From Solirubrobacteraceae bacterium (GTDB lineage Bacteria > Actinomycetota > Thermoleophilia > Solirubrobacterales > Solirubrobacteraceae): a stretch of 19,433 nt of DNA. The notes below the pieces were generated by a model. It was given only the letters and a program-made list of their open reading frames with translations, was not told the DNA's origin and searched no databases. Of this stretch, positions 14,797 through 19,433 are shown in pieces. Location: positions 1-19,433 of the forward strand of contig JADGPO010000023.1 of assembly GCA_017882405.1 (NCBI GenBank). Direction: 5' to 3'. Made by a program: the position numbers and the translations under genes. Within the stretch, counting starts at the first letter, position 1. Every line of letters starts with the position of its first letter.

Positions 14797-15270
14797 CTAG
14801 TCGGTCGGCCCAGCGGCCAGCTCGTCGATCAAGGTCGCCAGGCGGACGAGGACGTCGCCCACCAGCTCGCGCTCGCCGGCCGGAAGCTGCTCGTAGAAGG
14901 CCCTCTGACGGCCGCGCATCCACGCGGCCTGGCGATCCAGGGTGCGGCGCCCGGACTCGGTCAGGGTCACGGTCACCCCGCGCCGGTCCTCGGGCAAGCG
15001 GGCGCGGCGGACGATCGCCCGGCGCTCCAGGGCGTCGAGGATGCGCGTCGCCGTCGAGGGCGAGATCCCGGCAGCGGTCGCCAGATCCGAGACGCGAGCA
15101 GTGTCCTCGTCGGCCAGTGACTGCAACAGCCCGTACTGGGAGAACGTCAGCAGATCGTTTGCGTCCTGGGTGCCGGCTCCACGCGCGCGGCGGATCGCCT
15201 GCGCGAGCGTGTCGAAGCCGTCGAAGAACTCCTCCGCGCCGGATGCGATCTGAACGGTGGCGTCTTGCAT
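14797..15270 (-). CDS. MarR-family transcriptional regulator
   Basis: 157 residues with the winged-helix core of MarR proteins: LLTFSQYGLLQSLADEDTAR (40-59), VSDLATAAGISPSTATRILD (60-79, recognition helix), and the wing RLPEDRRGVTVTLTESGR (91-108), where 'DrR' is a family signature. A C-terminal dimerisation helix follows. The ATG at 15268-15270 is preferred because similarity begins near it and it leaves the operator candidate 15294-15320 upstream; Met codons at 15300 and 15315 lie inside that operator. It diverges from the universal stress gene. On its downstream side is the KAS III operon in the same direction, recalling the FabT (MarR) gene ahead of fabH in streptococci, so a lipid-related ligand is possible but unproven. 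It ends with TAG. Confidence 0.88.
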   Translation of the reverse strand: MQDATVQIASGAEEFFDGFDTLAQAIRRARGAGTQDANDLLTFSQYGLLQSLADEDTARVSDLATAAGISPSTATRILDALERRAIVRRARLPEDRRGVTVTLTESGRRTLDRQAAWMRGRQRAFYEQLPAGERELVGDVLVRLATLIDELAAGPTD

Positions 15271-15293
15271 GCCGATCTGGAGGCTAGCAACCG

Positions 15294-15320
15294 TTGGCAT
15301 GCTATTCTTTGGCATGCCAA
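15294..15320. promoter_or_regulatory. Operator candidate: TTGGCATGC repeat with 12-bp palindrome
   Basis: TTGGCATGC at 15294-15302 is repeated at 15309-15317, exactly 15 bp later. The second copy extends to the perfect 12-bp palindrome TTGGCATGCCAA (15309-15320). Palindromes of this size and shape are typical MarR-family binding sites. The element lies in the 75-nt gap between the divergent MarR and universal stress genes. It brackets the AT-rich TATTCT box, so a bound dimer would block both promoters. Binding by the adjacent MarR protein is inference. Confidence 0.6.
15300..15308 (+). promoter_or_regulatory. Extended -10 promoter candidate for the universal stress gene
   Basis: TGCTATTCT reads as an extended -10 (TGN plus TATTCT, four of six matches to TATAAT). 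No -35 box is visible at 16-18 nt upstream. Transcription would begin near 15315, giving a leader of about 30 nt containing GGGTGG before ATG 15346. The box lies between the two TTGGCATGC repeats. Confidence 0.4.
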
Positions 15321-15345
15321 TGAATTCTGAAACCGGGTGGTTGTC

Positions 15346-15837
15346 ATGTTTCACAACATCCTTGTGTGCGTAGACGGCTCCGAGCACTCCGAACGCGCGC
15401 TGGTCGAAGCGATCGACCTGGCCACGACGCAGCGGGCCCGGCTCACCGTGCTGACCGCCGTCTCCCGTCCGCCCTACTGGGCCAACACGCCGCTGACCGC
15501 GGCCGGCATCGAGCCGCTGGCTGTCGACCTCCAGAAGGAGGCGGAGAAGACGCTGCGCTCCGCCGTCGACCAGGTGCCGGCCTCGATCCCGCTGACCAAG
15601 ATCCTCACCGAGGACCCGATCCGCGAGGCGCTGATCTGCCAGATCAAGAGCGGCAAGTACGACCTGGTGGTGATGGGCTCGCGAGGGCGCGGCGCGCTGA
15701 GCGCGTCGCTGCTGGGCAGCATCAGCCACTACGCGCTCAACCACTCAGAGATCCCGGTGCTGATCGTCCGCGCCGATGAAGACGAGGACCGATCGCCCGT
15801 GCAGGCGACGGCCGACGCCGTCAGCAACGCAGCCTGA
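15346..15837 (+). CDS. Universal stress protein (UspA family)
   Basis: 163 residues, one complete Usp domain. The N-terminal strand ILVCVDGSEHSERAL (5-19) has the ATP-contacting Asp. The C-terminal motif YDLVVMGSRGRGALSASLLG followed by SIS matches the G-2x-G-9x-G(S/T) nucleotide-binding pattern (G111, G114, G124, S125), so ATP binding is expected. The fold closes with HSEIPVLIVRADEDED and a short polar tail. ATG 15346-15348 is chosen because the family starts with 'mfhnILVcvDGS'; an in-frame GTG at 15337 would add three residues. GGGTGG about 6 nt upstream may act as ribosome site. It diverges from the MarR gene, and the shared intergenic operator suggests MarR control. Its stop TGA is one base away from the stop of the convergent aldo/keto reductase. 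Confidence 0.92.
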   Translation: MFHNILVCVDGSEHSERALVEAIDLATTQRARLTVLTAVSRPPYWANTPLTAAGIEPLAVDLQKEAEKTLRSAVDQVPASIPLTKILTEDPIREALICQIKSGKYDLVVMGSRGRGALSASLLGSISHYALNHSEIPVLIVRADEDEDRSPVQATADAVSNAA

Positions 15838-15838
15838 C

Positions 15839-16819
15839 CTACTGCATGCGCTCGGGCGCAGGCCCGATCACCTGCACCGCGCCCTCCAGGATCCCGTCGA
15901 TCTCCGCCAGGTCGTCGGGCGACAGCTTGACGTCCACCGCGCCCAGGCTCTCCTCGATGTGGCGCTGGCTGCGCGACCCCACGATCGACACGTGGACCGC
16001 CGGATTGGCCAGCGTCCAGGCGATCGCCAGCTGGCTGACGGTGTGGCCTCGCGCCTGCGCGAACCGCTTGAGCTCCGCCACCACGGCGACGTTGCGCGCC
16101 AGGTCCTCGCCGCGGAACTCCGACAGCCGTCCGCGCCAGTCGCCCTCGGCGAACTGGTGGCCGGCCGACATCGTGCCCGTCAGCAGCCCGTGGGCCAGCG
16201 GCCCGTAGACGAGCACGCCGATGTCGTGCTCGGCGCAGTAGGGCAGGATGTCGGCCTCGATCTCGCGCCGCAACATCGCGTAGGGCGGCTGCAGCGTCTC
16301 CACCGGCCGCGTGCGCGACAGCTCGTCGATCTGGCCCGGACCGAAGTTCGACACGCCGACGTGGCGGATCTTGCCCTCGTCGACCATCTGCTGCAGCACC
16401 TCGCCGGTCTCCTGGAACGAGACCTTGGGATCGGGCCAGTGCACCTGGTAAAGGTCGATGTAGTCGACGCCCAGTGCCTCCAGGCTCCGCTCCACGCCGT
16501 CGCGCAACCACATCGGGCTGGAGTCGCGCACCCGGGCGTCGTCCTCGTCTATTCGCACGCCGCCCTTGGTGGCGATCACCACCTCGTCGCGGCAATGGTC
16601 CAGGTCGTCGCGCAGCGCCCGGCCGAGCGCCCGCTCGGACTCGCCGAACCCGTAGGCCTGGGCGGTGTCGAAGAAGTTGACCCCGCGCTCACGCGCGAAG
16701 CGGATCGCCGCGGTCGCCTCGGCCTCGTCGAACCCGCCCCACGCGGCGCTCAGCTGCCAGGTCCCGAAGGCGATCGGGAAGACCTCCAGGCCGCTGCCTC
16801 CGAGTTTGATCATGTCCAT
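15839..16819 (-). CDS. Aldo/keto reductase
   Basis: 326 residues of the NADPH-dependent aldo/keto reductase family, which reduces aldehydes and ketones in the cytoplasm. The catalytic tetrad is visible: D51 and Y56 in NFFDTAQAYGFGESERALG, K85 in VVIATKGG and H127 in LYQVHWPDP. VGVSNFGPGQIDELS and VSIVGSRSQRHIEESLGAVD (NADP-binding C-terminal region) follow. The two Met codons at 16819 and 16813 are both possible starts; the first has GGAG about 9 nt upstream and is used. A minus-strand -10-like TATTAC lies about 25 nt upstream. It is convergent with the universal stress gene, their stops being separated by a single base, and it is transcribed away from the DUF3037/HipA pair by its own start after a hairpin. 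Physiological substrate not determinable. Confidence 0.93.
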   Translation of the reverse strand: MDMIKLGGSGLEVFPIAFGTWQLSAAWGGFDEAEATAAIRFARERGVNFFDTAQAYGFGESERALGRALRDDLDHCRDEVVIATKGGVRIDEDDARVRDSSPMWLRDGVERSLEALGVDYIDLYQVHWPDPKVSFQETGEVLQQMVDEGKIRHVGVSNFGPGQIDELSRTRPVETLQPPYAMLRREIEADILPYCAEHDIGVLVYGPLAHGLLTGTMSAGHQFAEGDWRGRLSEFRGEDLARNVAVVAELKRFAQARGHTVSQLAIAWTLANPAVHVSIVGSRSQRHIEESLGAVDVKLSPDDLAEIDGILEGAVQVIGPAPERMQ

Positions 16820-16859
16820 GTCTCGCCGCTCCAGAGTCGGGTAATATCGCGGGCCAGGC

Positions 16860-16882
16860 TTCCCGCCGGGCTGGGGCGGGAA
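16860..16882 (-). terminator. Hairpin immediately after the DUF3037 gene
   Basis: A perfect 8-bp inverted repeat TTCCCGCC/GGCGGGAA (16860-16867 with 16875-16882) encloses a 7-nt loop. It starts 1 nt after the TAG stop of the DUF3037 gene on the minus strand and lies before the aldo/keto reductase start. There is no U-tract. Position and stem strength fit a transcription end of the HipA-like/DUF3037 unit. Confidence 0.5.
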
Positions 16883-16883
16883 T

Positions 16884-17300
16884 CTAGTCCTCGGAGGCGG
16901 GGAGCTCGACCAAGCGGTCGTACAGGGCCTTGAGCGTGGCCGCCGGATCGCAGCACAGCCCGGTATGGACCTCCGATGGCTGGACGATCGTGCTGGAGGG
17001 GGCGGCCAGCCAGCCGAAGCGCTCCGAGGGCGCCAGCTCGGCGATCGGCCCGGCGCCCGGCGCCCCGTCGCTCACGCGCACCAGTGCGTCGAGATGGTCG
17101 GCAAGGTCGGGCACGGGTACGTTGGGGTGGAGCGCCGTCAGGCGGGCGTGGTCCAGGCCGACCCGCGCGCCCAGGAATCCCAGCTGGCGGCAGAACACCA
17201 CCACCCCGACGTTCAGCCGCTCGCCGCGCTCGACGCTCGGCACCACGCGCAGGATCAGGTAGGCGAACGGGCTAGGGGCGGGTGGGGTCATGTCTCGCAC
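16884..17300 (-). CDS. DUF3037 family protein
   Basis: 138 residues. The opening FAYLILRVVPSVERGERLNV, then GVVVFCRQLGFLGARVGLD, is the signature of DUF3037 proteins, whose function is unknown. A second conserved block APSERFGWLAAPSSTIVQPS lies near 90-109. There is no membrane segment. The GTG at 17298-17300 is chosen as start because AGGAGG (17307-17312) lies 6 nt before it; the ATG at 17291 would be 15 nt away. The gene therefore overlaps the end of the HipA-like kinase by 29 nt, and the two are translated together. DUF3037 and HipA-like (HipA_2) genes are, from general knowledge, a recurrent neighbour pair in bacteria, so a joint function is likely, perhaps as partner or substrate of the kinase. 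Confidence 0.88.
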   Translation of the reverse strand: MRDMTPPAPSPFAYLILRVVPSVERGERLNVGVVVFCRQLGFLGARVGLDHARLTALHPNVPVPDLADHLDALVRVSDGAPGAGPIAELAPSERFGWLAAPSSTIVQPSEVHTGLCCDPAATLKALYDRLVELPASED

Positions 17301-18051
17301 GCTCGGCCTCCTCCGCGAAGCTGCCGGCAGCCAGTCGCCGCGTCAGGTACTCGACGTAGACCTCGGGCGGGTCGGCACCCTCAAACCAGGAACCCGGCAC
17401 CAACCTCACGGCGTCGGCGACCGCCGAGGGCCCGATCCGGGTGCGCAGGCGCTCCCCCGCGTCCAGCACCGAGCCGGCGTGGGGCAGCAGCACGTGCTGG
17501 GAGATCAGCGCAAACGGCCGCTCGGCGTGCGCCGCCGGGTTCAGGCCGGCGTGCTGCAGATACAGGGCGGCGCCGTGGTCGATCAGCCACAGCCGGTCGT
17601 GCCACCGCAGCAGGTTGGGATTGCGCGGCGTGCGGTCGACGTTGGTTGTCAGGGCGTCCAGCCACACCACCTCGGCGGCCAGCTCGCAGCTCGGCTGCCA
17701 GCCCCCGGCGGGCATGTAGGCGAACGCGCCCGGCAGGAAATCGACCCCCAGGTTCTCACCCTCGGAGGCCAGGATCAGCTCCTGGATCTCCGGGTCGGGC
17801 TCGGCGGCGCCGAGGCGCGCGTCGATCGACACGGTGACCAGCTCGGGGATCAGGAAGCCCAGTCGACGTGCCAGCTCGCCCACGATCACCTCGGCCACCA
17901 GCGCGCGCAGACCCTGCCCGGCGCCGCGGAACTTGACCACGTAGAGACCGTCGTCGTCGGCCTCCACCAGGCCGGGCAGCGACCCGCCCTCCCGCAGCGC
18001 GGTTACGTAGCGGGTGGCCAGCACCGATCTCAGGCTCGTCGTAACCGACAT
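17272..18051 (-). CDS. HipA-like kinase (HipA_2 family)
   Basis: 259 residues resembling the kinase core of HipA but much shorter (E. coli HipA has 440). Visible elements: TRYVTALREGGSLPGLVEAD (13-32), the nucleotide-binding Lys K40 in LYVVKFRGAGQG, the catalytic loop VVWLDALTTNVDRTPRNPNL with D139 and N144, and the metal-binding D158 in LWLIDHGAAL. All kinase residues seem intact, so phosphotransfer is plausible; the target is unknown. There is no HipB-like DNA-binding antitoxin beside it; its partner is the overlapping DUF3037 gene. The start is taken as ATG 18049-18051, where the family similarity begins; an upstream ATG at 18067-18069 adds six residues. No good ribosome site is seen, but TAGAAA lies 8 nt upstream, compatible with a leaderless transcript. 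It diverges from the luciferase-like gene. Confidence 0.85.
   Translation of the reverse strand: MSVTTSLRSVLATRYVTALREGGSLPGLVEADDDGLYVVKFRGAGQGLRALVAEVIVGELARRLGFLIPELVTVSIDARLGAAEPDPEIQELILASEGENLGVDFLPGAFAYMPAGGWQPSCELAAEVVWLDALTTNVDRTPRNPNLLRWHDRLWLIDHGAALYLQHAGLNPAAHAERPFALISQHVLLPHAGSVLDAGERLRTRIGPSAVADAVRLVPGSWFEGADPPEVYVEYLTRRLAAGSFAEEAERARHDPTRP
17307..17312 (-). promoter_or_regulatory. Ribosome binding site deciding the DUF3037 start
   Basis: AGGAGG on the minus strand, located inside the HipA-like coding sequence, 6 nt before GTG 17298-17300 and 15 nt before the alternative ATG 17289-17291. It favours the GTG start. Confidence 0.6.
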
Positions 18052-18059
18052 CCCGGGTC

Positions 18060-18069
18060 TTTCTAGCAT
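18060..18069. promoter_or_regulatory. Overlapping divergent -10 boxes for the luciferase-like and HipA-like genes
   Basis: The 26-nt gap between the two divergent starts holds TAGCAT on the plus strand (18064-18069), 8 nt before ATG 18078, and TAGAAA on the minus strand (18060-18065), 8 nt before ATG 18051. They share a central CTAG. A -10 box 8 nt from a start codon would place the transcript start at the ATG, giving leaderless mRNAs. No -35 match is visible. Confidence 0.4.
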
Positions 18070-18077
18070 CGAAGGAG

Positions 18078-19106
18078 ATGCTCCTCTCCGTACTTGACCA
18101 GTCGCCGATCGCGGAGGGCTCCACGGGCGCCCAGGCTCTGCACAACACGCTGGACCTGGCGCGGGCGACCGACGCGCTCGGCTACCACCGCTATTGGGTC
18201 GCCGAGCACCACGGCGGACCGATGCTCGCCGGACCGAGTCCCGAGGTGCTGATCGGTCCGATCGCCGCGGCCACCGAGGGGATCCGGGTGGGCTCGGGCG
18301 GCGTGATGCTGCCCCACTACAGCCCGCTGAAGGTGGCCGAGTCGTTCACGATCCTGGCCGCCCTGTACCCCGGGCGGATCGATCTGGGCCTGGGCCGCGC
18401 CGCGGGGACCGACCCGCTGACGACGTTCGCCCTACAGCGCGACCGCCGCCAGGCGGCACCCGACGACTTCCCCCAGCAGCTGGGCGAGCTGCTGGCCTAC
18501 TTCGAGGACGACCTGCCGGAGGATCATCCGTTCCGTCATCTGGCGGCCAGCCTGCCCGGCCTGCCGGAGCTGCCGGAGCCGTGGCTGCTCGGCTCCTCGG
18601 AGCAAAGCGCGATCTGGGCCGGCGAGCTGGGCATGCGCTACGCGTTTGCCGACTTCATCAACTCCTCGGGCGCTGAGATCGCAGAGCTCTATCGAGAGCG
18701 CTTTTCGCCGGTGCGTGACCTCAAGGCGCCGCGCGTGGCGGTCGCCACCTGGGTCCTGGTCGCGCCCACCGACGAGGAGGCCCAGCATCTGGCGCTGAGC
18801 AGCCAGATGGCCTTCAAGATGCTGCGCCGCGGGCAGCTGATCCCGGTCCCGTCGCCCGAGAAGGCGGCCTCATGGCTGGCCTCCGAGGGCGGTCCGCGCG
18901 GCGCCCGGCCCGGCCGGCGCTCGATCGTCGGCTCCGCGGAGACGGTGCGCGCCGGCCTCGAGGAGGTCGTCAGCGAGTACGGCGCCGACGAGGCGATCGT
19001 GGTCACGATCACCTATGACCACGCGATGCGTCGGCGCTCCTACGAGCTGCTGGCCGAGGCGTTCGGCCTGCAGCCGCGCGCCGAGCTCGCCGCCGCGTCG
19101 GCCTAG
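18078..19106 (+). CDS. LLM-class flavin-dependent oxidoreductase (luciferase-like)
   Basis: 342 residues of the bacterial luciferase-like monooxygenase superfamily, (beta/alpha)8 enzymes using FMNH2 or F420. The typical opening LLSVLDQSPIAEGST, the RYWVAEHHGG segment near 36-45 and ALYPGRIDLGLGRAAGTD (about 92-109) place it in the alkanal-monooxygenase-like group. AVATWVLVAPTDEEAQHLAL and RRSIVGSAETVRAGLEEVVS (near 275-294) are also standard. The ATG at 18078 is immediately preceded by AAGGAG with no spacer, which is too close for a normal ribosome site, while the TAGCAT box 8 nt upstream suggests a leaderless transcript. Cofactor and substrate cannot be assigned. It is divergent from the HipA-like gene, and its TAG stop (19104-19106) overlaps the stop codon of the convergent hydrolase remnant. 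Confidence 0.92.
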   Translation: MLLSVLDQSPIAEGSTGAQALHNTLDLARATDALGYHRYWVAEHHGGPMLAGPSPEVLIGPIAAATEGIRVGSGGVMLPHYSPLKVAESFTILAALYPGRIDLGLGRAAGTDPLTTFALQRDRRQAAPDDFPQQLGELLAYFEDDLPEDHPFRHLAASLPGLPELPEPWLLGSSEQSAIWAGELGMRYAFADFINSSGAEIAELYRERFSPVRDLKAPRVAVATWVLVAPTDEEAQHLALSSQMAFKMLRRGQLIPVPSPEKAASWLASEGGPRGARPGRRSIVGSAETVRAGLEEVVSEYGADEAIVVTITYDHAMRRRSYELLAEAFGLQPRAELAAASA

Positions 19107-19270
19107 AGCCCGGCGAGCACGCGCAGCCGGTCCTCCAGCGTGCGCCGCGCGACGTTCGTGTCCGGCGCGGCGGCATCGAACTCGTGCGGCACGCCCGGAC
19201 GCAGATGGAACTCCACGGGGACGCCGCCGCGGCTGAGAAATCCGGCGTAGGCAAGGTCCTCGTCGCCAAC
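19103..19270 (-). pseudogene. C-terminal remnant of an alpha/beta hydrolase (esterase/lipase-like)
   Basis: The minus-strand frame ending at TAG 19103-19105 reads GDEDLAYAGFLSRGGVPVEF, then HLRPGVPHEFDAAAPDT and NVARRTLEDRLRVLAGL. This matches the final portion of HSL-type alpha/beta hydrolases, with the catalytic His in the PGVPHEFD motif. Further upstream (19271-19393) the frame stays open but reads like random GC-rich sequence, without the HGGG, GDSAGG or DP motifs that should precede. So only about 55 residues of roughly 300 remain. A gene caller might report a 96-residue protein starting at TTG 19393; I consider it a truncated gene. It is convergent with the luciferase-like gene. Confidence 0.65.
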
Positions 19271-19377
19271 TGGGGATCGAGCGCGGACGCCGTCAAAGGT
19301 TCTGGACACGGGGTCTGCCAGCGGCCGCGGCGACTGACGCTGCTCAGGCTGGCATGGCGTTCGCGGCGAAACCAGGG

Positions 19378-19383
19378 TAGAGT
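19378..19383 (+). promoter_or_regulatory. -10 box candidate for the pyruvate phosphate dikinase gene
   Basis: TAGAGT (four of six matches to TATAAT) lies 9 nt before ATG 19393, with no recognisable Shine-Dalgarno between. As for the luciferase-like gene, this spacing would give a nearly leaderless mRNA. No -35 box is apparent. Confidence 0.35.
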
Positions 19384-19392
19384 TGCTTGCCA

Positions 19393-19433
19393 ATGTCCAG
19401 GTGGGTCTACGACTTCGCTGACGGCTCCAGGGA
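19393..19433 (+). CDS. ppdK: Pyruvate phosphate dikinase, first codons only
   Basis: The last 41 bases open a frame reading MSRWVYDFADGSR. The string 'wVYDFadGSr' closely matches the N-terminus of pyruvate, phosphate dikinase ('yVYDFseGskdm..llGGKGAnLaeM'), which interconverts pyruvate, ATP and phosphate with PEP, AMP and pyrophosphate. Only 13 residues are visible, so the name rests on this short but distinctive start. The gene continues beyond the right edge. Confidence 0.7.
   Translation, partial: MSRWVYDFADGSR

Noticed and set aside
17272..18051. Classic HipBA toxin-antitoxin module
   Set aside because: No HipB-like HTH gene is adjacent and the kinase is far shorter than HipA. The partner is DUF3037, so I call it a HipA_2-type pair.

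Overview
The window is very GC-rich, densely packed DNA from an actinobacterium. The protein set points to the class Thermoleophilia (Solirubrobacterales-like): a HipA-like kinase paired with DUF3037, a CBS/DUF294 protein coupled to a DnaQ-like exonuclease, a PucR regulator, type III-like glutamine synthetase and FMN glutamate synthase remnants, a luciferase-like monooxygenase, and the first residues of a pyruvate phosphate dikinase. This assignment rests on recognised protein families, not on a database search. I saw no rRNA, tRNA, CRISPR array or insertion sequence.

Left part (1-6.5 kb). A truncated membrane-protein gene runs off the left edge. Next come two damaged loci. The first is a glutamate synthase-like gene (minus strand) with lost N-terminal and central parts, abutting the C-terminal end of a universal-stress-like domain (plus strand). 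The second is the C-terminal end of a PucR-type regulator (minus) fused head-to-head to the C-terminal half of a glutamine synthetase (plus). Both members of the second pair carry an in-frame TAG where a conserved Tyr is expected. Between the two scars lies an intact three-gene minus-strand operon: a phosphoesterase/phospholipase C-like protein, an unknown protein with two C-terminal membrane segments, and an alkylglycerone-phosphate-synthase-like FAD enzyme.

Central part (6.6-14.7 kb). Eight minus-strand genes follow one another with stop/start overlaps or short gaps: ketoacyl synthase III, acyl-CoA carboxyltransferase, a thioester-reductase-like SDR, a small zinc-ribbon protein, a GAF histidine kinase, a LuxR-type response regulator, a cNMP/CBS/DUF294 protein and a DnaQ-like exonuclease. 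The first three could together supply an extender unit, condense it and reduce the product. The kinase/regulator pair in the same unit may control it. A perfect 16-bp palindrome sits between the enzyme genes and the regulatory genes.

Right part (14.8-19.4 kb). A MarR regulator and a universal stress protein diverge from a region with a clear repeated palindromic operator candidate. Then come an aldo/keto reductase, the DUF3037/HipA-like pair ending in a hairpin, a divergent luciferase-like oxidoreductase whose transcript is probably leaderless, a truncated alpha/beta-hydrolase end (third scar), and the start of pyruvate phosphate dikinase at the right edge.

The most notable items are the KAS III-carboxyltransferase-reductase unit joined to a two-component system, the recurrent 5'-end truncations of divergent gene pairs (real decay or an assembly artefact), and the MarR operator.
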